NCBI RefSeq assembly: GCF_025506355.1 | Contig: NZ_JANZYP010000015.1 | Span: forward strand, 62,001 to 126,000 | Source of the DNA: Sphaerisporangium corydalis | GTDB taxonomy: Bacteria > Actinomycetota > Actinomycetes > Streptosporangiales > Streptosporangiaceae | Direction of reading: 5' to 3' | DNA length: 64,000 bases | Shown here: piece by piece, positions 10,462-18,856 of the stretch | Numbering within the stretch: position 1 is the first letter of the stretch | How the letters are laid out: each line of letters starts with the position of its first letter | Notes under the pieces: model-generated | Told to the model about the DNA's origin: nothing | What the model saw: only the letters and a program-made list of their open reading frames with translations | The model's database searches: none | Program-made: the position numbers and the translations under genes

Positions 10462-11499
10462 ATGAAGATCGCCATCTACGGCGCGAGCGGTTACCAGGGC
10501 AGGCTCGTGCTCGCCGAGGCCACGCGACGCGGCCTGGAGGTCGTGCTGGTGGGCCGCGACGCGGGACGGCTGCGCCGGGCCGCCGCCGTGACCGGCCTGA
10601 CGGGCGCGGACGTGCGGCCGGCCGCCGTCGGCGACCACCAGGCCCTGGTCGCCGCCTTCCGCGCGGCCGACGCCGTCGTCAACTGCGCGGGCCCGTTCAC
10701 CCCGACGGGCGCGGCGGTGGTCAGGGCCGCGATCGGCGCGGGCCGCCCCTACGTCGACACGTCGGGCGAGCAGCTCTACCTCAAGCGGATCTTCGACGAC
10801 TTCGGGGCGGAGGCGGCGGCCGCCGGGGTGACCGTGGTCCCGGCCGCCACCGACGGTTGCGTCCCGCTCGACCTGGTCGCCGCCCTGCTCGCCGGCCGCC
10901 TCGGACCGCTGGAGTCGATCACCAGCGTCCACCTCATCGCCGGAGGCGGGACCCCGTCGCGCGGGTCGCTCCGATCGCTGATCGGGTCGGCGGACGCCGT
11001 CGGGACGGGCGGCCTTCAGTACGTGGACGGCGGCTGGCGGGCGGGCGGCGCCGCGCGGTCCGCGTCGATCACCGTGACTCCGGGCTCGGCGGCGGTCCCG
11101 CTGGCCGGGTTCCCCCTGCCGGAGGTGGTGACCATCCCGAGGCACGTCAAGGTGCGGCGGGTCACCGGGCTGGTCGAGGCCGCCCTGGTCGCCCGGCTGG
11201 CCGTCCCCATGGACCCGGCCGTCGTCGCCGGGCTCCCCGAGGGCCCCGCCGAGGACGATCGCCGCGCCCAGCGGTTCACGTACGTGGCCGACGCCGTCGC
11301 GGTCGACGGCCGCGAGGGCCGGGCCGTGGTCGAGGGCCACGACACCTACGGCACCACGGCGGTGATCGCCGTGGAGAGCGCCCGCCGTCTCGCCGCCGCC
11401 CCGGCCGAGCCGGGGGTGCGCGCCCCCGCGCAGGCCTTCGACCCGGCGGGCTTCCTCGCCTTCCTCGCCCCCTACGGAATCCGCTGGACGGCCGGCTGA
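10462..11499 (+). CDS. Saccharopine dehydrogenase-like NAD(P)-binding oxidoreductase
   Basis: 345-residue Rossmann-fold enzyme. The N-terminus MKIAIYGASGYQGRLVLAEATRRG carries the GxxGxxG dinucleotide motif, then VVLVGRD and VVNCAGPFTPTGAAVVRAAIGAGRPYVDTSGE, the pattern of the saccharopine dehydrogenase NADP-binding family, whose bacterial members act on diverse and often unknown substrates. ATG at 10462 is preceded by AGGAGGAGA, an almost perfect ribosome site. It stands alone between a divergent AraC regulator and a downstream XRE locus, so the AraC protein is the likely regulator. The true substrate cannot be named; lysine metabolism is not implied. Confidence 0.8.
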   Translation: MKIAIYGASGYQGRLVLAEATRRGLEVVLVGRDAGRLRRAAAVTGLTGADVRPAAVGDHQALVAAFRAADAVVNCAGPFTPTGAAVVRAAIGAGRPYVDTSGEQLYLKRIFDDFGAEAAAAGVTVVPAATDGCVPLDLVAALLAGRLGPLESITSVHLIAGGGTPSRGSLRSLIGSADAVGTGGLQYVDGGWRAGGAARSASITVTPGSAAVPLAGFPLPEVVTIPRHVKVRRVTGLVEAALVARLAVPMDPAVVAGLPEGPAEDDRRAQRFTYVADAVAVDGREGRAVVEGHDTYGTTAVIAVESARRLAAAPAEPGVRAPAQAFDPAGFLAFLAPYGIRWTAG

Positions 11500-11566
11500 G
11501 CGAGGCCCGAGGATTGCCCGTACACCCGCCACCGACCCTCCGCCAACACCCCTTCAGGATGCTCTA

Positions 11567-11582
11567 CAATTGCGCGCAATTG
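11567..11582. promoter_or_regulatory. 16-bp perfect palindrome before the XRE locus (candidate operator)
   Basis: CAATTGCGCGCAATTG reads the same on both strands and lies 36 bp before the start of the first small gene of the XRE locus. The core TTGC..GCAA recurs as TTGCC..GGCAA at 12814-12829 between the XRE gene and the third gene, suggesting that both are bound by the XRE protein. Confidence 0.5.
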
Positions 11583-11618
11583 CGGCCATTTCGGGCGCTC
11601 CCGGGGGAGGGAACACTC

Positions 11619-11861
11619 ATGCGTCTGCGGTTTCTCGGCTCTACTTCGGAGGCGGGCGCCTGCCCTTCGCTGTACGAGACCGACCGGGGGACGATCGTCG
11701 TACAGGGGCTCACGCTGACCGATCCGGCGGCCCGCGCGGATCTGCGCCACGTGCTCGACGGCGAGTCGGCGGTGGAGGTGCCGCGCGAGCTCCTGGTGCG
11801 GATCGCGCGCGAAGTGCTCGGCGGCGGCGACCCGGAGGCGCGCGTCACTGATCACCAATAG
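11619..11861 (+). CDS. Small conserved actinomycete protein next to an XRE regulator
   Basis: 80 residues, soluble, no membrane segment. RFLGSTSEAGACPSLYETDRGTIVVQG followed by a VPRELL segment is a pattern I recognise from small proteins encoded beside XRE/DUF5753 regulators in actinomycetes, but the function is unknown. ATG at 11619 follows GGGGGAGGG. The gap to the regulator is 88 bp. It could be a partner or antagonist of the regulator, as the small DUF397 proteins are thought to be elsewhere, but it does not show the DUF397 pattern. Confidence 0.65.
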   Translation: MRLRFLGSTSEAGACPSLYETDRGTIVVQGLTLTDPAARADLRHVLDGESAVEVPRELLVRIAREVLGGGDPEARVTDHQ

Positions 11862-11949
11862 GGAGATCCCTATGGCATGATCGCCTCGGCCGGTCTACCC
11901 TCGTGCGAGTCCGACGCCGATGTGAGGACGACGCCGACCGGAGGTGAGC

Positions 11950-12801
11950 GTGAGCGGCTTTCAGCAGGCGCGCATCGACCTTGGCGCGCAGCTCAAACAC
12001 CTGCGAGAAGCCGCCCAGCTGTCCGGCAAGGACCTCGCGGCCCGGCTGAGCTGGCAGGCCTCCAAGGTGTCCCGCATCGAGAACGCCCGGCAGAGCGCCA
12101 CCGAGGACGACGTCGTGGTCTGGGCCCAGGCCGTCGAGGCCGATCCCGACATCGTCGACGACCTGATCGCCCAGGCCGTGTCGCTGATGGAGCGGCAGGA
12201 CTCCTGGCGGCAACGGCACCGCAGCGGCCTCGCCGCGCTCCAGGAGGACGTCCGCGACCTGGAATCGCGCACCCGCCTGTTCCGGGTGTTCGAGCCTGGC
12301 GTGGTGATCGGCCTGCTGCAGACCGCCGAGTACGCCCGCAACATCTTCTCCAAGGTGCGCCGGCTCTACGGCGCCGCCGACGACATCGACGCGGCCATCC
12401 GGGTCCGCATGCGCAGGCAGGAGATCCTCTACGACTCCGCACGGCGGTTCCGCTTCCTCATGCCCGAGGCGGTGCTGCGCTACCGGCTGGCGCCCGACGA
12501 CGTGATGCGCGGGCAGCTCGACCGGCTGCTCGCCGTCACCACGCTGCCCAACGTCGAGTTCGGCGTCATCCCCTTCTCGGCGCAGCTCCCGTCCGCCCTG
12601 CTCAACGGCTTCTGGATCTACAACGAGGCCATGGTGGGCGTGTCGACCAGGACCAAGGACCTGGTGCTGCGCGAGCCGGAGGACGTCGCCTTCTACGAGA
12701 GCGCTTTCGAGGATCTGTGCGAGGTCGCGGCCTTCCGGGAGGAGGCGCGCGAGGTGATCGTCGGGGTGCTGGTGGAGTTCGCCCAACAATCCACGCCGTA
12801 A
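11950..12801 (+). CDS. XRE family regulator with C-terminal DUF5753 domain
   Basis: 283 residues. The helix-turn-helix is at about 10-65 (LGAQLKHLREAAQLSGKDLAARLSWQASKVSRIENARQ). The DUF5753 ligand-like domain follows (FEPGVVIGLLQTAEYARNIF, RRQEILYD, LPNVEFGVIPF, VAFYESAFEDLCEVA). Members of this family are typically paired with small proteins and act in development or antibiotic control in streptomycetes. GTG at 11950 is selected over GTG 11944 because GGAGG lies at optimal spacing. Flanking inverted repeats at 11567 and 12813 are candidate binding sites, implying autoregulation. Confidence 0.88.
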   Translation: MSGFQQARIDLGAQLKHLREAAQLSGKDLAARLSWQASKVSRIENARQSATEDDVVVWAQAVEADPDIVDDLIAQAVSLMERQDSWRQRHRSGLAALQEDVRDLESRTRLFRVFEPGVVIGLLQTAEYARNIFSKVRRLYGAADDIDAAIRVRMRRQEILYDSARRFRFLMPEAVLRYRLAPDDVMRGQLDRLLAVTTLPNVEFGVIPFSAQLPSALLNGFWIYNEAMVGVSTRTKDLVLREPEDVAFYESAFEDLCEVAAFREEAREVIVGVLVEFAQQSTP

Positions 12802-12812
12802 CGCCACAATTG

Positions 12813-12830
12813 CTTGCCCGTAACGGCAAG
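12813..12830. promoter_or_regulatory. Inverted repeat CTTGCC-N6-GGCAAG between XRE gene and small gene
   Basis: Six-base arms CTTGCC and GGCAAG around CGTAAC, 45 bp before the ATG at 12875. It resembles the palindrome at 11567 (TTGC/GCAA halves), and a further CAATTGC half-site overlaps its left end at 12807-12813. It could be an operator or a short hairpin; no T-run follows, so a terminator is less likely. Confidence 0.45.
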
Positions 12831-12874
12831 ATCATGCAATCCTTACCTCCCGTGGTGATGTGGAGGTGGCATGC

Positions 12875-13132
12875 ATGCTGGACACCATGTCCTGCCTCGA
12901 GCAGTTCGCCTCGGCCACCCGCACGCACATCGACCTCTCGGTGCGCGTCCTGCGTGGCGGCCCAGGGGCCGTCCGGGTGCGCAATCGCTTCAGTGAGACG
13001 CTGATCGAGGACGTCACCCTCAGCCCGCAGGGCGCCTTCCTCACCTCGTGGGGCTACCGGCTCGGCACCGTCGACGACATCGAGAGCGCGGCCGCCCGCC
13101 TCGCCTACCTCCTGGCCGCGCTGCCCGCCTGA
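12875..13132 (+). CDS. Small hypothetical protein downstream of XRE regulator
   Basis: 85 residues beginning MLDTMSCLEQFASATRTH, predicted soluble, with a C-terminal alanine/leucine helix. I do not recognise a family. ATG at 12875 has GGAGG at eight bases, better than the GTG at 12860. It lies 73 bp after the XRE gene on the same strand, with an inverted repeat in the gap, so it may be controlled by that regulator. Its stop codon opens the 35-bp repeat array that separates it from the convergent aminotransferase gene. Confidence 0.6.
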   Translation: MLDTMSCLEQFASATRTHIDLSVRVLRGGPGAVRVRNRFSETLIEDVTLSPQGAFLTSWGYRLGTVDDIESAAARLAYLLAALPA

Positions 13133-13221
13133 GCCGCCCGTCTGACATGCTCAGTGGTCTACCGCCTGCGCCCGCTTGACGTGCTCAGCGGTCTACCGCC
13201 CGAGCCGCCCGCTTGACGTTT
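13131..13221. repeat. About 35-bp degenerate tandem repeat between convergent genes
   Basis: Two full units and one partial unit of GAGCCGCCCG, CTTGACGTGCTCAG, CGGTCTACCGCC type. TGAC cores are at 13143, 13177 and 13214. The first unit begins with the stop of the 12875 gene and the third ends at the stop of the 13222 gene. Each full unit holds a small hairpin of the form GCGGT-CT-ACCGC. It may act as a bidirectional terminator region or be only slippage debris. Confidence 0.7.
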
Positions 13222-14607
13222 TCAGCGGGGCCGCAGGCTCGCCGCCATCCGCTCCAGGTTCACGACGAACCGGCGCACGTCCGCCTCGGAGTGCTGGACC
13301 GACACCGTCCACTGCTCGCACTTGCCCCACGGCGGCAGGAACACCCCGCCGTTGTGCTGGTAGAGCCAGTGCGCGTTGCCCCACTGGTCGGGGTAGGCGG
13401 CGAAGTCGCGGTAGTCCAGCAGCGGCCGGTCGTGGAAGACGACCGCGCCCTTGGCCCCGTACGACCGGACATATCCGGGCAGGTCATGGCGGCGCAGCAC
13501 GTCCTCGGCGCCCTCGGTCATGACACGCCGGAGCCGGTCGAAGTGCCGGTAGGCGTCGTCGGTGAGGACGCTCGTCAGCACGGCGCGGGCGGCGGCCATC
13601 GTGAGCGGGTTGCCGTTGAACGTACCGACCTGCTCGTAGGTCCCGTCGGCGATCAGGTTCATCAGCGCGGGGACCCCGCCGATCGCCCCGCACGGCACCC
13701 CGCCGCCGAGCGCCTTGGCCAGGCACAGCAGGTCCGGCCGCACGCCCGACCACTGCGCCGCGCCGCCGGGCGCCACCGCGAACCCGGTCTTGACCTCGTC
13801 GAACGTCAGGTAGGCGCCGTGGCGGTGCAGCAGGCTCCGCAGGCCGTCGAGGTAGCCGTCGGGCGGCGGGATGAGCCCGACGTTCATCATGATCGGCTCG
13901 ATGATCATGCCGGCGATCTCGCCGGGGTTCTCCACGAGCAGCCGCTCGACCGCCGCGAGGTCGCCGAAGGGCGCCACCAGCGTGAGCTGGGCGAGGGCGG
14001 GCGGTACGGCGCGCCCGGAGGGCACCGAGTGGGGGTGGCCCGCCGGCCCGGCCTCGGCCAGGTCCGGGTACACCGACACCTGGACGCTGTCGTGGTGGCC
14101 GTGGTAGCTGCCCTCGATCTTGATGATCTTCATGCGGCCGGTGGCGGCCCGCATGAGGTGCACCGCGTCCATCGTCGCCTCGGTGCCGGAGTTCCCGAAC
14201 CGCCACAGCGGCAGCCCGAACCTGCGGGCCAGCTCGCGGGCCACCACGACGACGTCCTCGGTGGGCTGGGCGAAGTGCGTGCCCTTGCGCACCCGGTCGG
14301 AGACGGCCTCGACGATCGCGGGGTGGGCGTGGCCGACCAGGCCGACGCCGAAGCCGCCGTGCAGGTCGACGTAGGAGGTGCCGTCCACGTCCACCACGCG
14401 GGAGCCGGCGCCGTGCGAGATCCAGACCGCGCCGGGCGGCGCGTCCTGCCAGTTGGAGGCGACCCCGCCGGGCAGCACGTCGGCGCACTCCGCGCGGACG
14501 CGCCGTGACTCGGCCGTGCGTCCCAGGAAGACCGACTCCTCGGTGGCGATCAGGCTGTCGAGCAGGACGAGGTCGCGGTCGGCCATCGCATCGCTGGCCA
14601 CTGACAT
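13222..14607 (-). CDS. Class-III PLP aminotransferase (glutamate-1-semialdehyde aminomutase-like)
   Basis: 461 residues. PLP fold type I: GGFGVGLVGHAHP near the start, FGNSGTEATMDAVHLMRAATGR (cofactor phosphate binding), GSYHGHHD, FDEVKTGF and the Schiff-base lysine K298 in CLAKALGGG. The GSA-aminomutase/class-III layout is clear, but the long substrate-facing regions and the operon (FAD oxidoreductase, Rieske oxygenase) make a haem-pathway role unlikely; an omega-transaminase on an amine or amino aldehyde is more plausible, in line with a divergent polyamine-type importer. ATG at 14607 lies one base after the stop of the Rieske gene, with AAAGGA upstream, so translation is coupled. Confidence 0.85.
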   Translation of the reverse strand: MSVASDAMADRDLVLLDSLIATEESVFLGRTAESRRVRAECADVLPGGVASNWQDAPPGAVWISHGAGSRVVDVDGTSYVDLHGGFGVGLVGHAHPAIVEAVSDRVRKGTHFAQPTEDVVVVARELARRFGLPLWRFGNSGTEATMDAVHLMRAATGRMKIIKIEGSYHGHHDSVQVSVYPDLAEAGPAGHPHSVPSGRAVPPALAQLTLVAPFGDLAAVERLLVENPGEIAGMIIEPIMMNVGLIPPPDGYLDGLRSLLHRHGAYLTFDEVKTGFAVAPGGAAQWSGVRPDLLCLAKALGGGVPCGAIGGVPALMNLIADGTYEQVGTFNGNPLTMAAARAVLTSVLTDDAYRHFDRLRRVMTEGAEDVLRRHDLPGYVRSYGAKGAVVFHDRPLLDYRDFAAYPDQWGNAHWLYQHNGGVFLPPWGKCEQWTVSVQHSEADVRRFVVNLERMAASLRPR

Positions 14608-14608
14608 T

Positions 14609-15826
14609 TCATGTCCTTTCGGCCGGCGTCAACCGGCCAGTGAGATAGGCGGCCGCGACCGAGGAGATCCACTGGTAGGTGACCTCCTCCTGGGGCGCGA
14701 ACGGCCCCGGCACGTAGCCGCGCGAGGCGACGCCACGCTGCACGCCCTCGCAGGCGCCCCAGTCCTGGCGGTTGGTCAGGTCCCAGAAGTCGACCGCGTA
14801 GGAGGGGTCGGCCCCGGCGGCCTCGGGCGGGAACAGCCACTGGCAGGTGACCTTCGTGTGCCCGGCGGACACGGGGTCGAGCAGGTGCGTCATCACGTAG
14901 TCGGGGTGCAGGCTGAGCAGCAGGTTCGGGAACAGGTGCAGGTACTCGACCGTGCGCAGGCGCGGGCCTGTGACGCCGCGCAGGAAGGCGCCGCCCGACT
15001 CGCCCGTCATCGACATCGTCACCGCGCCGTCCACCAGGGTCATGCTGCCGCCCGCCCACAGCCCGTCCGGCGTGTGGTTGTCGCCGCTGTCCGGCGGGGA
15101 CACCCGGCACAGTTCGGGGTGGATCGCCGGGCAGTGGTAGCACTCGTGGTAGTTCTCGATGGCGAGCTTCCAGTTGGCCGCCAGGTCGTAGTCATGCGAG
15201 GCGGCCACCTCCAGCCGGCCCATCTCGTACGGCGCGATGATCTCTTCGAGGCCGGCGAGGTAGGTGGCCAGCGGCGGGGCGTCGCCGGAGGCGTTGACGA
15301 AGACGAACCCGTGCCACTCCTCGACCCGCGCCGGGACCAGTCCGAGCCGGTCGAGCGCGTAGCCGTCGCCGTGCTCGGCGGGGACGCGGTCGAGACGGCC
15401 CTTCAGGTCGTACACCCAGTTGTGGTACGGGCAGGCGATGTAACGGCCGGTCGCGCTGGAGCCGCACGGCAGCAGCTCGTGGCCCCGGTGCCGGCACACG
15501 TTGTAGAAGCCGCGCAGCGTGCCGTCCTCGTCGCGTACCAGCAGGACGCTGTCGTCGCCGGCGGCGACGGCCCTGCGGGAGCGCGGGGCCAGGTCGGCGG
15601 ACCGGCCTGCGCACACCCATCCCCGGGCGAAGACGGCGCGCCGCTCGAAGGCCAGCACGTCATCGTCGAGGTAGGCGCCCGCGGGGAGCATCGTGCCGGG
15701 CGGCTCCATGCAGGCCCGCACCTGCGCCAGGTCGAGCGGCGCGGTCTCCGCGGGGGCGGCGCCGGTGCCCGGGGCGGGGGTCATGGCGGCCCTGGAACGG
15801 GTCACGCCGGCATTCAGGTCGGTCAT
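14609..15826 (-). CDS. Rieske non-haem iron oxygenase alpha subunit
   Basis: 405 residues. The Rieske [2Fe-2S] ligands are NVCRHRGH and CPYHNW; the catalytic mononuclear iron motif is NYHECYHCPAIHPEL (NxxExYHxxxxH form). The layout is that of aromatic-ring or quaternary-ammonium (choline/glycine-betaine/carnitine) oxygenases. No ferredoxin or reductase gene is in the operon; the FAD oxidoreductase upstream is of phytoene-desaturase type and is not an obvious electron donor. ATG at 15826 has GGAGGTGG upstream and overlaps the preceding stop by ATGA. Function inferred: hydroxylation or N-dealkylation of a compound that is then handled by the aminotransferase. Confidence 0.85.
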   Translation of the reverse strand: MTDLNAGVTRSRAAMTPAPGTGAAPAETAPLDLAQVRACMEPPGTMLPAGAYLDDDVLAFERRAVFARGWVCAGRSADLAPRSRRAVAAGDDSVLLVRDEDGTLRGFYNVCRHRGHELLPCGSSATGRYIACPYHNWVYDLKGRLDRVPAEHGDGYALDRLGLVPARVEEWHGFVFVNASGDAPPLATYLAGLEEIIAPYEMGRLEVAASHDYDLAANWKLAIENYHECYHCPAIHPELCRVSPPDSGDNHTPDGLWAGGSMTLVDGAVTMSMTGESGGAFLRGVTGPRLRTVEYLHLFPNLLLSLHPDYVMTHLLDPVSAGHTKVTCQWLFPPEAAGADPSYAVDFWDLTNRQDWGACEGVQRGVASRGYVPGPFAPQEEVTYQWISSVAAAYLTGRLTPAERT

Positions 15827-17475
15827 CGCCGCCACCTCCGGTCTCGCAGGATTCGCTTGGAGCACAGATACCCGGCGATGCCGGTGACCCCGCCGCCGCC
15901 GTGCGTGGCCGACGAGCACTGGTAGAGGCCCTTCACCGGCGTGGTGAAGCCGGCGTACCCGGGGGCGGGCCTCATGTGGAAGAGCTGGTCGGGCGAGAGC
16001 TCGCCGTGGAAGATGTTGCCGCCGACCAGCCCGTACTCCTGCTCCATCTGGTGCGGGCCGATGACCTGGCGGTGGATGACCGACGCCTTGAAGCCGGGGG
16101 CGAGCCGGTCGTACCCCTCGATGACCCGGTCGGCGTAGGCGTCCAGCTCGGCGGTGTGCGGCTCGGCGGCCCAGGTGTGCGGGACCCACTGGGTGAACAT
16201 CGACATGATGTGCGTGCCCTCCGGGCACAGGGTGGGGTCCAGCGTCGAGGGGATCACGCTGTCGGAGAAGGGGGCGAGGGCGGCGCGGCCCTCGCGGGCG
16301 TCCTGGAAGGCGCGCTCGATGTACTCCAGGGAGTGGCAAAGCTCGACCGACCCGCTCAGCTCGCGCGCCGACAGGTCCGGGCGGGAGGAGAACCTCGGGA
16401 GCCCGGACAACGCCACGTTGATCTTGACGACGCCGCTGCGGGACCGCCAGCGTTCGATGTCGGCGACGAAGTCCGCCGGCAGCTCCGACCGGTCGATCTG
16501 GTCCAGGAACGTGATCTTCGGGTGGGTGGCGGCGACGACGATGGGGGCGGTGAACTCCCGGCCGTCCCTCAGCGCCACCCCGCGCGCCCGGCCGCCGGCG
16601 ACCAGGATGCGCTCGACGGGGGCATCGGTGATCACGTGCGCCCCCGCCGCCTCGGCCGAGGCGCGGATCGCCGCCGAGACGGCGCCCATGCCGCCGATCG
16701 GGTACCCCCAGCCGCCCATCTTGCCGTCGCCGACGTCGCCGATCGTGTGGTGCATCATCACGTACGCCGTGCCGGGCTCGGCGGGGCCGGCCCAGGTGCC
16801 GATGACGCCGTTGATGGCCATCGTCCCCTTGACCTCGGGCGACTCGAACCACTGGTCGAGCAGGTCCTCGACCGACATGGTGAACAGCCGCACCGCGTCG
16901 GCGGTGCCGCGCGTGGACAGGCCGCGCATGCCCCAGGCCAGCCGGAGCTGCTCGATCAGGTCGCGGGGGCGCGTCGAGCCGACGTTGGGCGGCGTCTTGA
17001 GCAGCAGCGGGGCCAGCACGTCGCCGATGCCGCGCAGCCAGGCGTCGTACTTGGGCATGTTCTCGGCGTCTTTGCGGGAGAACGCCGACAGTTCCGCGCC
17101 GTCGTGGGCCTCCTCGCCGGTGAGCAGCAGTGAGCGGCCGTCGGGGAAGGGCATGAAGTCCGGGCCCATCGGGACGACGCGGTACCCGTGGCGCTCAAGT
17201 TCGAGCCCGTTCACGATGGTCGGCGGCATGAGGCTCATGACGTACGACAGCGCGGTGACCTTGAAGTCGGGTCCCCAGGGGGTCTCGGTGGTGGCCGCGC
17301 CGCCGGTGACGGCGCGGGCCTCGACGACGAGCGGCGACAGGCCGGCCCGCGCGAGGTAGGCGGCGGAGACGAGCCCGTTGTGGCCGCCGCCGACGATGAT
17401 GGCGTCGTAGGTCTTCCGCGGGTCCGTGCCCGGACCGGCGCTCTGAGCGTTCTGCGATCCCTCGTACCGGTCCAC
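15823..17475 (-). CDS. Phytoene-dehydrogenase-like FAD/NAD(P) oxidoreductase (PYROXD2-like)
   Basis: 550-residue flavoprotein, first gene of a three-gene operon. N-terminal FAD motif DAIIVGGGHNGLVSAAYLARAG (about 24-45), a helix-rich substrate domain, then a second FAD-contacting segment near the C-terminus (GLYQCSSATHGGGGVTGIAGYLC). Such proteins are annotated as carotenoid desaturase relatives, but few have been tested; no carotenoid gene is near. A paralogue of about 516 residues is encoded at 48469-50019. The start ATG at 17475 is followed by a polar leader of about 22 residues before the Rossmann strand. The operator at 17581 lies about 105 bp upstream and is shared with the divergent importer operon. 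Confidence 0.82.
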   Translation of the reverse strand: MDRYEGSQNAQSAGPGTDPRKTYDAIIVGGGHNGLVSAAYLARAGLSPLVVEARAVTGGAATTETPWGPDFKVTALSYVMSLMPPTIVNGLELERHGYRVVPMGPDFMPFPDGRSLLLTGEEAHDGAELSAFSRKDAENMPKYDAWLRGIGDVLAPLLLKTPPNVGSTRPRDLIEQLRLAWGMRGLSTRGTADAVRLFTMSVEDLLDQWFESPEVKGTMAINGVIGTWAGPAEPGTAYVMMHHTIGDVGDGKMGGWGYPIGGMGAVSAAIRASAEAAGAHVITDAPVERILVAGGRARGVALRDGREFTAPIVVAATHPKITFLDQIDRSELPADFVADIERWRSRSGVVKINVALSGLPRFSSRPDLSARELSGSVELCHSLEYIERAFQDAREGRAALAPFSDSVIPSTLDPTLCPEGTHIMSMFTQWVPHTWAAEPHTAELDAYADRVIEGYDRLAPGFKASVIHRQVIGPHQMEQEYGLVGGNIFHGELSPDQLFHMRPAPGYAGFTTPVKGLYQCSSATHGGGGVTGIAGYLCSKRILRDRRWRR

Positions 17476-17580
17476 TCGCCGGAACCTTTCCCACCGCGTC
17501 CAGCCGGACGCCTTCCGTTCGCCCGTAACGACCCGGAAAACTTGGCCTGAGAGCCTTGTGGCCGCAGACCCTCCTCACCA

Positions 17581-17604
17581 GACTAACTGGTTAACCAGTC
17601 AGTC
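17581..17604. promoter_or_regulatory. TetR-type palindromic operator between divergent operons
   Basis: Core ACTGGTTAACCAGT (17586-17599) is a perfect 14-bp palindrome inside a 24-bp palindrome with a single mismatched pair. It matches the TGACTGG-N4-CCAGTCA family seen at 36629, 38676 and 38760. It lies 38 bp before the importer ATG and 106 bp before the oxidoreductase ATG, so one repressor could control both operons. Confidence 0.65.
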
Positions 17605-17641
17605 TGGCAAGAGGTGACCTGACGTAAGAAAAGAGCCCCCC

Positions 17642-18856
17642 ATGCCCCCTCACCCTCGCGAGCCCCTGGATCGCCGCCGGTTCCTCCTGCTCAGCGGCCT
17701 CGCGGGCCTCACCGCTGCGTGCGGCGCCGACCGGTCCAGAAGACCCTCGGCCGCCACCTCGGTCCCGCTCAGCCGCCCTGGCGCGCCGGCGCGGCTGCCC
17801 CTGCACGCCGACGTCCCCCCGGTGGCGGACGGGCGCTCGCCCGAGAAGGGTGGCAAGCTGAAACTGCTCAACTACGCCGAGTACATCTCGCCCGACGTGT
17901 GCAAGCGGTTCGGCAAGGCGCACGGCGTCGAGGTCGAGGTCACGACGTTCACCACGATGGACGAGATGATCGCCAAGCTGCGGACCGCCGGAGAGTCCTT
18001 CGACGTCTGCTTCCCCACGCCGGACGTCATCTCCAAGATCACCGTGGGCAAGCTGCTCCAGCCGCTCAACGCCGGCTACCTGCCGAACCTGTCCAACGTG
18101 TGGCCGCAGCTGCGGAACCCGTTCTACGACCAGGGCGCGCAGTACACCGTGCCGTACAACGCCTACACCACCGGCGTCGGGTACCGCGCCGACCGGGTCT
18201 CCTCCGTGCCCGCCAACGGCTACGACCTGCTGTGGGACCCCGCGTACAAGGGCAAGGCGTACGTGCTGGACGACGCGCGCGAAGGGCTGGCGATGGCGAT
18301 GCTCCGCAAGGGGATCACCGACGTCAACACCGAGGACCCCGCCAAGATCAGGCAGGCGGGCGGGTGGCTGGCCGAGCTGATCGCCCTGACCAACGTCAAG
18401 GTCGGCATCAGCGCCTACCAGCTCGTCGCCGAGGGCCAGGCGACCGTCCACCACTGCTGGTCGGGGGACATGGTGAACGCCCAGTCCTACCTGCCCAAAG
18501 GCGTCAAGGCCGACGTCCTCGGCTACTGGTACCCCGCGGGGGGCGCGGGTCTCGTCGGCACCGACACGATCGCCATCCCGCGTACGGCGGCCAAGCCCGT
18601 GCTGGCCCACATGTTCCTCGACCACCTGCTCGACCCGGCCGTGGCCCAGGAGAACTTCTCCTTCACCGGCTACCAGCCCGCGCTGTCGGCGATCACACCG
18701 GAGAAGATGGTCGGCGACGGCTTCGTCACCGAGCAGCTCAGGTCCACGATCGTCACCCCCGAGGTGTACGCCCGCGGCCTCCAGCTCCTCGCGATCAGCC
18801 CGCCCGCCGAGGCGATCTGGAACGACGCCTGGTCCGCCTTCAAGGCCGGCCGATGA
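17642..18856 (+). CDS. Polyamine-type ABC transporter substrate-binding lipoprotein (PotD-like)
   Basis: 404 residues, exported and lipid-anchored: twin-arginine motif DRRRFLLLSGL (residues 10-20) and lipobox LTAAC with Cys27, so Tat export of a lipoprotein is likely. The mature part has the spermidine/putrescine-binding pattern (KLKLLNYAEYISPDV, then a YNAYTTGVGYRAD segment and YWYPAGGAGLVGTDTIAIPRTA), the family that also binds other cationic or amine compounds. First gene of a three-gene operon; the permease ATG overlaps its stop. The divergent aminotransferase/Rieske operon is a likely user of the imported compound. Confidence 0.88.
   Translation: MPPHPREPLDRRRFLLLSGLAGLTAACGADRSRRPSAATSVPLSRPGAPARLPLHADVPPVADGRSPEKGGKLKLLNYAEYISPDVCKRFGKAHGVEVEVTTFTTMDEMIAKLRTAGESFDVCFPTPDVISKITVGKLLQPLNAGYLPNLSNVWPQLRNPFYDQGAQYTVPYNAYTTGVGYRADRVSSVPANGYDLLWDPAYKGKAYVLDDAREGLAMAMLRKGITDVNTEDPAKIRQAGGWLAELIALTNVKVGISAYQLVAEGQATVHHCWSGDMVNAQSYLPKGVKADVLGYWYPAGGAGLVGTDTIAIPRTAAKPVLAHMFLDHLLDPAVAQENFSFTGYQPALSAITPEKMVGDGFVTEQLRSTIVTPEVYARGLQLLAISPPAEAIWNDAWSAFKAGR

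Noticed and set aside
13131-13221. Possible CRISPR-like array
   Set aside because: Units are contiguous and degenerate, with no spacers of constant length, only about 2.7 copies, and no cas genes in the window.
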